This document shows positions 21,301 to 31,689 of a stretch of 64,000 bases of DNA, one piece after another (position 1 is the first letter of the stretch; each line of letters opens with the position of its first letter). The position numbers were made by a program, and so were the translations under genes. The notes under the pieces are model-generated. The model worked only from the letters and a program-made list of their open reading frames with translations, did no database searches and was not told where the DNA came from. Source of the stretch: Inia geoffrensis (lineage: Eukaryota; Chordata; Mammalia; Artiodactyla; Iniidae); contig CM070904.1 of assembly GCA_036417435.1 (NCBI GenBank), positions 60,830,408 through 60,894,407 on the forward strand, in the 5' to 3' direction.

Positions 21301-21949
21301 TGGATTCTAGACCCCCATCAGTCCTTCTGCGTCTCCCCGATGAAGAAGAGCAGTCACCTCCAGCCTTCACATAACCTAAGTTTCTGCTAAAGTTAAGCCC
21401 ATGAGACAACCCCTCTCCCAGCCAGGAATCCCCCTCCAGCTTCCTACTAGCTTCTCCGCCAAATTAGGCTCAAAGAATGCAAGCGAGTTTTAATGTTTGC
21501 CTTAGCAAAGACAGCTAGGAAAATACTTCACCGGCTCAAGTCAAAGTAGCTGTTTTGAAAACTACAGAAAACCATAAAGTTGCCTGTTCACAAACTATGC
21601 TGTGAGTTTCGGCAGATCTGCTGCAAAAGACCTCAAGGAATAAAGCAAACCCGAGAGAGCACCTTACGAGCTCCGTCAGCCCACCGCCAGCAGCCCAGCC
21701 TGCAGGAACAACTCAGCTGGGAACGTGTGAAGCCTGGGCAGGAGGAGGGGGCAGGGGGACCGGCAGTGCAGCCTGGGAAAGGGGCTGGTGGCCTCCAAGC
21801 CTGAGAAGGCCCTACCCCCTACCCTGGCTTTTGTGAAGAAAGAGCACACCCGGACGGCTGACTCACAGCCCTCCAAGTCTCAGAAGGGAACCACGGGCAC
21901 CTCTCTCCTCCTCAAGGGCAGAGGAGGGACCACCTGATGCGCCTAGGAA

Positions 21950-22655
21950 AATCCAAGGTAAGCTCAGGTCGCTCAGCGGCCCGGGTGAACGTCGGAGCGT
22001 CCAGCCTGCCTGCGCGGTGGCTCGGACCGCCCCCCTCGCCCCCGACGTCCTGGCTGGGTGAGTTCTGTTCACCCGGGTAGCTATGGAAGCCTGCTTTTCA
22101 CTCTGGTTCAGGATATAGGTCCTAAATCCACTTCCCAAATGAGAGCGCTGACCCGCGTTTGCATACACTATACACCCGGGCGTGCCCTTCCCTGCTTCTG
22201 ACCGCAAGAGAGGAGAGGAGTGCGTCCTTATCACACAGGGACCGAACTGAATCTCCACATGTAAACCAGAAACCCCCCCTCCCCGCGAAAAGATAAGAAG
22301 AGGGTCTGTCTGGGGTGCTGGGGAACAGACACCATACCTCGAGGGCGGGAGCCCGCCTTGCTAACCCGGGCAGCACCCAAAACCCTGGGAAAACAGCCGT
22401 CCTTTTGGAGAACACGGCCGAACCTGAGGTTGAAACTGGGTTTCCCACCTCTCCCCTCGCATCCGCACGTAGAATTTAAGACAGTCAAGTCCATGGTGCA
22501 GGTCTGAGCTGACCTACCCGCCCCAGGCAGAGGCTGAAGGGCGGCTAGAGAAGCAGGAGTGGAGGGCGTCCGGGTGGGGAAGTCCGCTGGGGTGCGGAAC
22601 ACCAGGGAGGGCCGTCCCCCTAGCCTAGTGCCCCCGCCCCGGGGCGCCACGTTCA
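21950..22655. other. CpG-dense intergenic segment
   Basis: CpG dinucleotides are frequent, with about a dozen in the roughly 85 bp from 21965, and further clusters at 22140-22370 and 22555-22650. SINEs do not explain this. No open frame looks like a real protein. It may be a CpG island belonging to an unannotated transcript. Confidence 0.45.
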
Positions 22656-22812
22656 TGCTGTGTCTCAGGCACTGAGTAAAGCCCTTTGCCTGGATTGTCT
22701 CACTGGGAGGTTGTGAGGAAAGGGTCGCTGCGACCCCATTTTACAGATGAGGAAGCCCAGTCTAGGAGGTTAAGAAACTCACCCCAAGTGACAGTGGCAG
22801 AACGTCTGCCTC
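22656..22812 (-). mobile_element. MIR fragment
   Basis: GCTGTGTCTCAGGCACTGAG, CCCATTTTACAGATGAGGAA and AACTCACCCCAAGTGACAG are the complement of a MIR, running from the 3' half into the core. Confidence 0.8.
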
Positions 22813-23641
22813 CAGAGCCACTTCCCTAAAGGAACATCAGGCTCTCACCTACGGGATGAGTAGCTGCCCCTCTGCTGGGAGAGCAGGGAAGCAGGGACAG
22901 GACCTCTCCCAGCAGCCATGGCCCTCTCATCCTTTGGGGGCCAGGTGGAAACTCCATTCCCCCTTCCTGTTCTGTGACTGCATGGTAAGGCGGGCCAGCC
23001 CTGCCCTCTCTTCCCATCTCTCACTGTGTCACTGTACCCCCCTGGGGGGCTCTGCTCTCCCATCCCCGGTATCCCGTGTTCCCCACTAGCTCTAGAAAAC
23101 CTCCCTTTCTGCTTCTCCTCGCAGGCCTGCCCTGGGCTTCCAATCACCTCTCTATCCAACCTGATGGCGTGAATGTTTTCCAGCCCATGGCACCCCCAGC
23201 CAGACCCTGCACACCTGGAGTGAGCGTGCAGCCAGCCCTAACTTCCCTCACGGGAGCAAGCAAGTGGATTTCAGGATACTAAGCAGCTCTCAGGACTCGA
23301 GAGACCACTTCATCCTTTCGCTGAGTAAAGGAGTTTCCCATGTGCCTTGGAAGATTAGTTCCACAAGTTGTCCCTAGGAAGAGGTTTATGCTCAGGTAAG
23401 TCTGGAAAATGGAGCATAATATCTCTCATGTAGAGATTCACAATACCTTTAATGCTCATTGTGGGGGCTCTGAGAAAACTGGCAGTAATTACTGGATTCA
23501 GAAGTCCAGTACTTCTCAAATTTATTTGACCCAAGAACATTTTGTTTTGAGGAGTGGGCACCTTTTTTAGAAAACAGTGTTCAGTGGAACACACCTTGTG
23601 CAATATGAGAGTAGATAAAAGTTATTTTTCCTCAATCATAG
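22813..23641. other. Intergenic, no recognised feature
   Basis: GC-moderate sequence without a recognisable gene or transposon. Overlapping short open frames on both strands lack protein-like features. Confidence 0.5.
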
Positions 23642-24315
23642 TGATCTCAGGGGCCGGAAGGGGCTGCAGCATGAAGGGGGATCTTAGTTCCCTGACTAGG
23701 AATCAACTCCAGGCCTCAGTGGTAAAAGTGCTGAATCCCAGCCACTAGAGCATGAGGGCCAGCAGGCTTGAAACAGAACCTCAGTCCTCATCTTCTTTGA
23801 AGAAAGAATTCAGCAAAGAGACAAAAGGTAGTGACGCAGGTAAAGCATTTATTAGAAGAAAAGTACATGCAGAAAGACGCACAGGTGGGCTCAGAGAGAC
23901 AGTCGCACTGTTGAGGTGACTTAAATTGCTTATATGGGGACAGTTTTCCGGGTTCCCTCTGGCCAATCATCTTGCTTCGTCTTGCATCATGCCTGTATTT
24001 GCTCTGACTCATGCCCCTTCCTGATGCGCACATGCGTCCTTTGGCCAAGGTGGATTCCAGCATGAGGGTCTCTGGGAGGTTGGCAGGACGTATTATGGGC
24101 TAGTGCCCCTTCCCTTTTTTGACCCCTGAGGAACCTTTTTGCACATGTGTAGTCAGGGAAGTCTCCTTGAGCTCAAGAATGAAAAATGTGCTCATCTTAT
24201 CTCTCTACTCAAGCAGAGCTCAGCTCCTCTCTGCGCCTGGCCTTTTTTTCCTTTAAGTGCCAGCAGGAGACAAGCTCCAGCTGTTCAGCCCGGAGCCCGT
24301 CTACCTCCTACCTCA
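23642..24315 (-). mobile_element. Solo LTR, class I endogenous retrovirus type
   Basis: A 674-bp unit starting TG and ending CA on the + strand is flanked by ATAG at 23638-23641 and 24316-24319, a 4-bp duplication typical of ERV1/gammaretroviral integration. On the minus strand it has a TATA-like CATATAAG near 23931, then AATAAA at 23853-23848 with a U5-like tail. I see no gag, pol or env sequence next to it, so it is a solo LTR left by recombination. The exact family name is not assigned. Confidence 0.75.
23848..23853 (-). promoter_or_regulatory. LTR poly(A) signal (AATAAA on minus strand)
   Basis: TTTATT on the + strand, inside TCTAATAAATGC on the minus strand, about 80 nt downstream of the LTR's TATA-like box. 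The spacing fits an R region. Confidence 0.55.
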
Positions 24316-24319
24316 ATAG

Positions 24320-24525
24320 GTGAAGGTTCTTTTTTCCTTACATAGTCTATACTTTTATAATTAAAACATATCTTCATAGACTGTAAGGTCCCCTTAAATT
24401 CATGATAGCCTAATTAAGATCTGAACCCATTTAATTTTTCTGTGGAGACAAGGAGTAGGCATATAACGTGGCCCAGAGGCACTGATGCTAAATGATGGAG
24501 GGGCGTTCTGTACCCTCAATAACAT
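24320..24525. other. Intergenic gap between LTR and DNA transposon
   Basis: AT-rich spacer with no recognised feature. Confidence 0.5.
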
Positions 24526-24564
24526 CACTAGTTCTCAAACTTTTTGGTCTCAAGACCCCTTTAT

Positions 24565-24906
24565 TAAGTTTTTATTTTTTAAACAGAGAACAGGAGTATT
24601 TATTTATTTTTAAATTTACTTATTTCTTTATTTACTTATATTTTGGGCTGTGTTGGGTCTTCGTTTCTGTGCGAGGGCTTTCTCTAGTTGTGGCAAGCGG
24701 GGTCCACTCTTCATCGCGGTGCGCGGGCCTCTCACTATCGCGGCCTGTCTTGTTGTGGAGCACAGGCTCCAGACCCGGAGGCTCAGTAGTTGTGGCTCAC
24801 GGGCCTAGTTGCTCCGCGGCACGTGGGATCTTCCCAGACCAGGGCTCGAACCCGTGTCCCCTGCATTGGCAGGCAGATTCTCAACCACTGCGCCACCAGG
24901 GAAGCC
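24565..24906 (-). mobile_element. CHR-type SINE (long form)
   Basis: The head complement CCACCAGGGAAGCCC lies at the right end and a TTTATT-rich tail at the left. CAAGACCCCTTTAT occurs at 24551-24564 and 24907-24920, a perfect 14-bp target-site duplication inside the hAT-like element. Confidence 0.96.
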
Positions 24907-25150
24907 CAAGACCCCTTTATATTCTTAAAAAAATATTGAGAATCCCAAGGAACTTTCATTTATGTGGGTTCCATCTATAGATATTTATGATATTAGAAAT
25001 TAAAATTCAGAAATGTATAAAATATTTTAATACTTCATTAAAAAAAAACCCATTACATGCTAACATAAATTACACATTTTAGAAAAAATAACTATCATTC
25101 TCCAGAACAACAAAAAAATCAGAAGAACGGCACTGCTTTTCATCTTTGCA

Positions 25151-25284
25151 AATTTTTTTTTTTTCCTTTTCTTTTCTGGCTACACCATACGGCTTGCAGG
25201 ATCTTAGTTCCCCAGCCAGGGATTGAACACAGGCCACCACGTGAAAGCATCTGGTCCTAACCGCTGGACCACCAGGGAATTCCC
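25151..25284 (-). mobile_element. Older tRNA-derived SINE
   Basis: Reverse complement reads GGGAATTCCCTGGTGGTCCA, a different and older head than the GGGCTTCCCTGG type. CAAAT at both edges (25146-25150, 25285-25289) fits a short target duplication in the host transposon. Confidence 0.8.
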
Positions 25285-25308
25285 TCAAATCTCTTTAATG
25301 TCTGGCTT

Positions 25309-25886
25309 TTTTAAAAATTAATTTTATTGGAGTATAGTTGATTTACAATGTTGTGTTTCTGCTGTACAGCAAAGTGAATCAGTTACACATATATTCACTC
25401 TTTTTTAGATTCTTTTCCCATATAGGTCATTACGGAGTATTAAGTAGAGTTCCCTGTGCTATACAGTAGGTTTGTATTAGTTATCTATTTTATATATAGT
25501 AGTGTGTATATGTCAATCCCAATCTCCCAATTTATCCCTCCCCCTCGGTAACCATAAGTTTGTTTTCTACATCTGTGACTCTGTTTCTGTTTTGTAAATA
25601 GGTTCCCTTGTACCTTTTTTTTTTTTTTAGATTCCACATATAAGCAATATCATACGCTATTTGTCTTCCTCTGTCTTACTTCGCTCAGTATGACAATCTC
25701 TAGGTCCATCCATGTTGCTGCAAATGGCATTATTTTGTTCTTTTTTATGGCTGAGTAATATTCCATTGTATATATGTACCACATCTTCTTTATCCATTCA
25801 TTCGTTGATGGACATTTATGCTGCTTCCGTGTCCTGGCTATTGTAAATAGTGCTGTGGTGAACATTGGGGTGCATGTATCCTTGAC
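25309..25886 (-). mobile_element. L1 3' end, 5'-truncated, with ORF2 remnant
   Basis: Reading the minus strand, it begins in the C-terminal part of ORF2 and runs to the L1 3' UTR (complement of GGAGTATAGTTGATTTACAA). Conserved ORF2-end residues such as [12 protein letters not shown] and [11 protein letters not shown] are readable, partly in frame. GTCTGGCTT at 25300-25308 and 25887-25895 is the target-site duplication. It cannot be active, since nearly all of ORF2 and all of ORF1 are missing. Confidence 0.92.
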
Positions 25887-26115
25887 GTCTGGCTTAACAG
25901 AAGACAGCTGTATTTTACCTGCTTCTACATTCAATCTGTTCTGACATCACACATCATATGGTCTTCATAACGTGCCACTGTACACTGGTGAGAGAATACG
26001 GGTGAAAAGGGAAAATGACGTATTAGTACTATGCAGGTAATAGTTTAGACCTTGTGGAGCCCTGAAAGGGTCTCTAGGACCCCAGGGTCCCTGGACCACA
26101 CTTGGAGAGCTTCTG

Positions 26116-26945
26116 CTTCAGATGATCAGCCCAGTTCCTTCTCACTCTGCACGTACCTGAAAGGAGTAGGGGGATGGATGCATCTCCCTGCTCCTGAGAT
26201 GAGCACATCCATGACCAAGGCATCCACCTCTCAGGGGGCCCTGCTGCTCTGGACTGGCTCATACTCCTTCCTCGCCCCTACCCACCACTTTCCACCAGCA
26301 TCACTTTTCACCAGGAGCCCAGTAGAGGGAGGGTCATTTTGCATGTTCTTGACACAGGGGTTTTTTAAGACTTTTGATGTATAGAACTTCATTAAAACCA
26401 TACGTTCCCCAAGGTAGCCATTGTCCAAACACAGATATTGCCTTCATTTGTAAGCCACCCAATTCCTGCAAGAATGGAGTTAAGCTTTATCCATAATCCA
26501 TGCCCTGTTCTCCTGCAGGGTTTGAGTGGGTCTATGATATAAGTGAGCCAAGAAGAGTTGTCTTTTATTCTTCTTCACACATGGGAGGAAGGTGAAGCAG
26601 TGTTTCATCTTGGCCCTGGGAGATTTGAAACCCAGACACAAAAGAGAACAGAGGGGAAGACACCAGCTTTGGTAGATCTGAGCATAAAGACCACATGCTG
26701 CGCCCATGCGGAGCCCCTCCCTTGGGCCAGCCCCTTAAGACTGAGTGACAGATGGCTCTAGATGAACAGGACCTGGGTGCATCCTTGTTCTGTAGAATCC
26801 CCAGGTGAGCAATCAGAAACAGCTAACAATTTTTCTGCCGCAGACCCAAAGGAGAGGAAATGAAACCTTGAGGATCCTGCTTGGTACCAGGGCAGTAGCT
26901 ACACACCTGTTCCCTCTACACAAACCTGTGTTTAGGAGACTCAGG
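26116..26945. other. Intergenic, no recognised feature
   Basis: Unique-looking sequence with no gene or transposon seen. Confidence 0.5.
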
Positions 26946-26949
26946 TTAA

Positions 26950-27155
26950 AAGTTCTGATTTGGGAGTTGAGTGGATAGAACATAGTCCCAGCTCACCCAC
27001 TCACTGGCAGGATGACCTCAAGCAAAGCCCAAGTCTCTGTTTTATCGTCTGTAAAATGGGTCATTGTAGGATTTGCTGAGATAGTGCATGTAAGCACTTA
27101 GCACAGTGTCTGGCCTACAGAAAAAGTGCTCAATAAATGCTAGCCATTATTTTAT
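26950..27155 (+). mobile_element. MIR element
   Basis: CACTCACTGGCAGGATGACC, TCTGTAAAATGGGTCATTG and GTGCTCAATAAATGCTAGCC follow the sense MIR from its core to its L2-like tail. Confidence 0.9.
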
Positions 27156-27569
27156 ACTCTAGCTCACCTTCTAACATGATTAGAGGCATGGAAGTGCAGG
27201 CCCGCCCTTAACATTTGCAGAGCACAGGGAAATACGTACCATGTAAATATGTAAATATAGAGAGAGATTTAAAAGATATAAATCTGTTAATACTGTTATA
27301 TAAAATGTTTCATATATTTATCTCAAGTATTTCTTCATAACAAAATTTTTAAAGCGTGCCTAAAGGTATGGTTTTTATATGACTAAAAATTTGCAAGATA
27401 TCAAATATGACCGAATTTAATTATGATTGCACGTATCTGGGGACCAGTATTATTTGTATGAATAATAAATACAAACATAATTCATTATTATAAATATTTT
27501 TTCACAAAATACATTCTTGCCTTCACCTTTGGCAAAGGTCTTGTAGGTGGGTTTTCCTCATTTACCGTA
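27156..27569. other. AT-rich intergenic stretch
   Basis: Very AT-rich, with no repeat or gene identified. Confidence 0.5.
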
Positions 27570-28008
27570 TTATTAGCTTCCTAGGGCTGCGTAACAAAAT
27601 AACCACAAACTGGGTGGCTTAAAACAACAGAAATTTATTCTCTCTGTTCAAGAGGCTAGAAGTCCTAAATTAAGGTGTTAGCAGGGCCATGCTCCCTCCA
27701 AAGGCTCTAGGGGAGGACCCTTTCTTGTCTCGTCCAGCTTTTCATGGCCCTGGGTATTTCCTGCCTTGTGGCAACAGAACTCAATCTCTGTCTCCATCTT
27801 CACATTGCCTTCTTCCTAGTGTGTCTCTTTGTGTTCTGTCCTCTTCTTATAAGGACCTCAGTCACTGGATTTAGGACAAACCCTAAATCCAGGATGATTT
27901 TTATCTCCAGATCCTTAACTAATTACTTCTGCAAAAACCCCATGTACAAATAAGATCACATTCTGAGATGTGAATTTGAGGTGAGGGGATACTGTTCAAC
28001 CCAGTGTA
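27570..28008 (-). mobile_element. MaLR LTR (MLT1-like)
   Basis: The + strand shows the complement of an MLT1 LTR: AGCTTCCTAGGGCTGCGTAA, GGTGGCTTAAAACAACAGAA, TCTTCTTATAAGGACCTCAG and TACTGTTCAACCCAGTGTA. The copy is near full length, with scattered indels. Confidence 0.9.
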
Positions 28009-28342
28009 TCCGAGAAAGGAGTGACTTTTTAGCTGAGAGTAGTGGCAGTTGATGTTTTAGAAAACAAAAAGCCATGGGTACCCATCCTTACTTCCTAAGT
28101 ACCTAAGCTGCAGCTGCAGAGAAGTGAAAATAAAGCAGGTGAATCTGGCAATACCCAGCCATCTATTATCAATTTTAGACACTAAAAAGGTAGGTTCATC
28201 CTCTTCTGTGTGTTCCTCCTGCTCAAAGCCTTGCTTTTTTCCCCTTACATAAAAATGAGCAGAAAATAGCACAGAAAAAATGAACTCCATGGGAACTGTA
28301 TGGAGTCTGTGGCTTTGGTGGCAGTTTTAAAGCATGGCCACA
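28009..28342. other. Intergenic gap, no recognised feature
   Basis: Nothing recognisable between the MLT1-like LTR and the next SINE. Confidence 0.5.
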
Positions 28343-28665
28343 GGGGCTTCCCTGGTGGCACAGTGGTTAAGAATCTGCCTGCCAATGCAGGGGACACAGG
28401 TTCGAGCCCTGGTCCGCGAAGATCCCCCATGCCACAGAGCAACTAAGCCCGTGCGCCACAACTACTGAGCCCACGTGCCACAACTACTAAAGCCTGCATG
28501 CCTAGAGCCCATGCTCCACCACAAGAGAAGCCACCGCAACGAGAAGCCCATGCACCGCAACGAAAAGTAGCCTCCGCTCACCACAACTAGAGAAAGCCTG
28601 CGCACAGCAACGAAGACCCAACACAGCCAAAAATTAAAAAAAAAAAACAAATTAATTTAAAAAAG
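28343..28665 (+). mobile_element. CHR-type SINE (long form)
   Basis: Head GGGGCTTCCCTGGTGGCACA, box-B-like GGTTCGAGCC, a long body with repeated CCACAACTACT units and an A-rich tail. AAGCATGGCCACA at 28330-28342 and 28666-28678 is a perfect 13-bp target-site duplication. Confidence 0.96.
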
Positions 28666-28711
28666 AAGCATGGCCACAAATTGTTTGGCATTCCTCCCAT
28701 TGAAAGGTCCT

Positions 28712-29076
28712 TGTCTTAGTCCATTTGGGCTTCTATAACAAAATACCATAGACTGGGTGACTTATAAACAAAAGAAATGTCTTTCTTACAGTTTTAGCTG
28801 AGAAGTCTAAGATCAAGGCACCAGCAGATTTGGTGACTGATGATGGCCCATTTCCTGGTTTGTAGATAGCCATTTTTTTGCTGTGTCCTCACATGGCAGA
28901 AGGGGCAAGGGAGTTCTCTGGGGTCACTTTTCTGAGGACACTAATCCCCTTCATGAGAGCCCTGCCCTCATAACCTAATCACCTCCCAAAGGCCCCATCT
29001 CCAAATACCAGCGTATTGGAGATTAAGTTTCAACATATGAATTTGGGAGGACACAGACATTCAGTCTGTAGCAGTC
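28712..29076 (-). mobile_element. MaLR LTR (MST/MLT1-like)
   Basis: The complement of a MaLR LTR is read as CTTAGTCCATTTGGGCTTCT, ACCATAGACTGGGTGACTTA, CCTCACATGGCAGAAGGGGC and TTCAGTCTGTAGCA. It differs in subfamily from the neighbouring LTR at 27570-28008. Confidence 0.88.
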
Positions 29077-29689
29077 CCCTTCCCTTGAATCTGGGTGAGC
29101 TTGTGTCAGTTTTGTCCAATAGAGTAGGTGAAAACTTAAACAACACATCTAGTGAAGCCTGACCTGGGAGCCAGTCCAGTCTGAATCTATGTCCCTTGCT
29201 CCTAGCCTCTACGCTATCTTCCTTGGAGCAGAGCATATCTGAAGTGGTTACCTACACATTCTTCAGGCAAATTAAGTTTTCTGGAAGTTTGTGTTCTTGA
29301 GAAAATTAAATTAGAGCACTGTTGAAAAGGCTACAGCATCTCAGGAAGGATTAATTAAATCAAAATATCCCTGGGGATGTTTTGCCCTAAGATGGCAAAA
29401 CCAGTGTTCATTTGGCTGCTTTGTGTAGACGTTTTATTTTAAGCTCACAGCAAATATTCTTGACAATGAGAGACCTTGCAAGGGGAGGGGTCCTGTTTTC
29501 CAAGTATAAGCCCTGGGGTTTTCTCCTCATATCCCTTAAGAACAGTTTGTCCAAAATGAAAACAGAAGTAACTTGTTTACCATGTAACTTGTAGAGAGTT
29601 GAGGAAAGAACTTTATATTAATTTATTTAAGGCAACCCTTTAGACTTTCAGTTTTTGGTCTAGCATGTAAGGCACTTGGAAGTCATCAC
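29077..29689. other. Intergenic, no recognised feature
   Basis: No gene or transposon recognised. Confidence 0.5.
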
Positions 29690-30705
29690 TCCATCCTAAC
29701 AGCTAGTGAAATGCTGAAAATCAACAGCTCTTCTTGGATCCACCAGGGAACTGAGGTCACAGAGAAAACCACTGCCCCAGGAGTTGGAGAAACAAAGAGG
29801 CAGATACAATCACAACTTACCAGAGCAGAAACCTCTGTGGGAACAAGTGCTGCGGTAGGAAAACCTAAACTGTAAATAACAAATTGGTGGAGGCTCAATA
29901 ATTCATCAGTCTCAACTCTGAGAGTTAAAAACTCCATGGGGGGGCTTCCCTGGTGGCGCACTGGTTGGGAGTCCGCCTGCTGATGCAGGGGACGCGGGTT
30001 CGTGCCCCGGTCCGGGAAGATCCCACATGCCGCAGAGCGGCTGGGCCCGTGAGCCATGGCTGCTGAGCCTGCGCGTCGGGAGCCTGTGCTCCACAACGGG
30101 AGAGGCCACGGCAGTGAGAGGCTCACGTACCGCCAAAAAAAAAAAGAAAAACTCCATGGGGCCCCAGTCTTGGGTGGGGGGTAGGGCACACTTTTGTGAG
30201 TTCTACCTCCAGGCCCCTACCAGGTTCTCACAGGGAAGATGGGAGAAAAATCCCCTCATGCTTCCAGCAAGAGGAAGGGAAAGATAATCATTCTGAAATA
30301 AAAACAGAGCATTCTCTTCTTAACAAGGCCTGCCCTCAAGAGAAACTATCTTACCAGAACCTTACCTATTGAGGTTTTAACAGAGCCTAACAGAGCTTGG
30401 GGGAAGGGAAATACCCAACTCCACTCCCTCCCCAAACTTCCTGCCCCACCTAAGGTGCGGGGAGGGGTGGCAAGGAGCACAAGCTCAATAAAAGTCTGAG
30501 ATCTAATCATAGGATTATAGAATACTTCCTCTCCCTGTATACCTTACCACTACAGCACTACAGGCCATGTACCTCAGTTCCTCGTACCCAGTATATCATG
30601 TCTAGCTTTCAACCAAAAGTTACAAGGCATACGACAAGGCAAAAAATACAATCTGGAGAGACAGTAAGTATTAGAACCAGACTCAGATGTGACAGGAACG
30701 TTGTT
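29690..30705 (+). mobile_element. L1 5' UTR / ORF1-upstream segment
   Basis: AACCTCTGTGGGAACAAGTG, GGGCACACTTTTGTGAGTTC, TTCTTAACAAGGCCTGCCCT and AACCAAAAGTTACAAGGCAT match, by my recollection, the long 5' region of an older L1 in sense orientation. A short SINE interrupts it at 29941-30146. It meets an antisense L1 at about 30,705. Confidence 0.6.
29941..30146 (+). mobile_element. CHR-type SINE (short form)
   Basis: Begins GGGGCTTCCCTGGTGGCGCA and ends CGTACCGCC plus an A-rich tail. AAAAACTCCATGGG at 29927-29940 and 30147-30160 is a perfect target-site duplication. Confidence 0.97.
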
Positions 30706-30995
30706 TCTATCAAGTGTTGAGAGAGGGGAATTAAGGTCTCCAGCTATAATTGTGGATTTATCTATTTCTCCTTCCTATTCTATTTGGTTTTACTTCACAT
30801 ATTTTGCAACTCTCTTGTTGGCTGGATATACCTTGAGCACTGCTAAATTGTTTTCTTGGTGAACTGACCCTTTTATCATGATAGAATGTCTCTGGTATTT
30901 TCCTTTGCTCTCATGTCTACTTTATCTAATATTAATGTAGCCATTCCTGCTTTCCTTTGATTAATGTTTATATGATATATCCTTTTCTATCCTTT

Positions 30996-31689
30996 TTTCT
31001 TTTTTTTTTTTTTTTTACCATTTTAAGTGTGCACTTCAGTGGCATTAAGACCATTTGCAGTGTTGTACAACCATCACCACTACCCATACCCATTTCATGT
31101 TCCAAAACTAAAACTCCATACCCATTAAACCAGCTTGCCATTTTTCTATCCCCACCAGCCCCTGGAAACCACCATTCTACTTTCCACCTCTATGAATTTG
31201 ACTACTGTGGGTACCTCATATGACTGTGAAATAAGCCAGTCACATTTTTTTTGTGACTGGCTTATTTCACTTAGCATAATGTCTTCACAATTCTTCCATA
31301 TCTTAGCAAGTGTCAGAATTTCCTTATTTTTTAAAGCTAAATAATATTGTCAGTGTATACTACATTTTCTGTATCCATTCATCCATTGATGAATACTTGG
31401 GTTACTTCCACCTTTTGGCTATTGTGAATAATGCTGCTATAAACATGGATGTACAAATATTTGTTCAAATCTCCACTTTCATTTCCTTTAGATCTATGCC
31501 CAGAAGTGGTTAATAGTAATTCTATGTTAAAGTTTTTGAGAAACCACCTTACTGTTTTCCATGTGGCTGCACCATTTTACATTCCTATCAGCAATGCACA
31601 AGAGTTCCAATTTTTTCTAAATCCTCACCAATGCTTATTATTTTCTGCTTTATTTTTTAAATAATTGCCATACTAATGGTGTGAGGTTG
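30996..31689 (-). mobile_element. L1 3' end nested in older L1
   Basis: The poly(T) at about 31000-31016 is its A tail on the minus strand. The body covers the L1 3' UTR and the ORF2 end (complement of TTATTCACAATAGCC-like sequence at about 31420). TTCTATCCTTT at 30985-30995 and 31690-31700 is a perfect 11-bp target-site duplication, and the older L1 resumes on both sides. Confidence 0.9.
31226..31270. repeat. Perfect 19-bp inverted repeat with T7 loop
   Basis: GTGAAATAAGCCAGTCACA at 31226-31244 is followed by seven T and by its exact reverse complement at 31252-31270. It sits inside the L1 3' UTR at a place where other L1 copies have a different, non-palindromic sequence. Confidence 0.97.

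Larger units (their letters stand above)
24526..26115. mobile_element. Old hAT-like DNA transposon split by three insertions
   Basis: The left end CACTAGTTCTCAAACTTTTT (24526-24545) and the complement of the right end at 26096-26115 form degraded terminal inverted repeats of the CAGTGGTTCTCAAA type. Interior pieces (AAGACCCCTTTAT, CCCATTACATGCTAACATAA, AATGTCTGGCTTAACAG, CCTGAAAGGGTCTCTAGGAC) match one element when the inserted SINEs at 24565-24906 and about 25151-25284 and the L1 at about 25309-25886 are removed. No transposase frame remains. The precise family is uncertain. Confidence 0.7.

Noticed and set aside
23642..24315. A retroviral provirus with internal genes at either LTR
   Set aside because: No internal coding sequence, primer-binding site or second LTR was found nearby at 23.6 kb or 39.4 kb.
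25650..25934. Open frame with reverse-transcriptase-protein C-terminus as a gene
   Set aside because: It is a short remnant of L1 ORF2 in a 5'-truncated copy; the same applies to 34371-34586 and 38197-38451.
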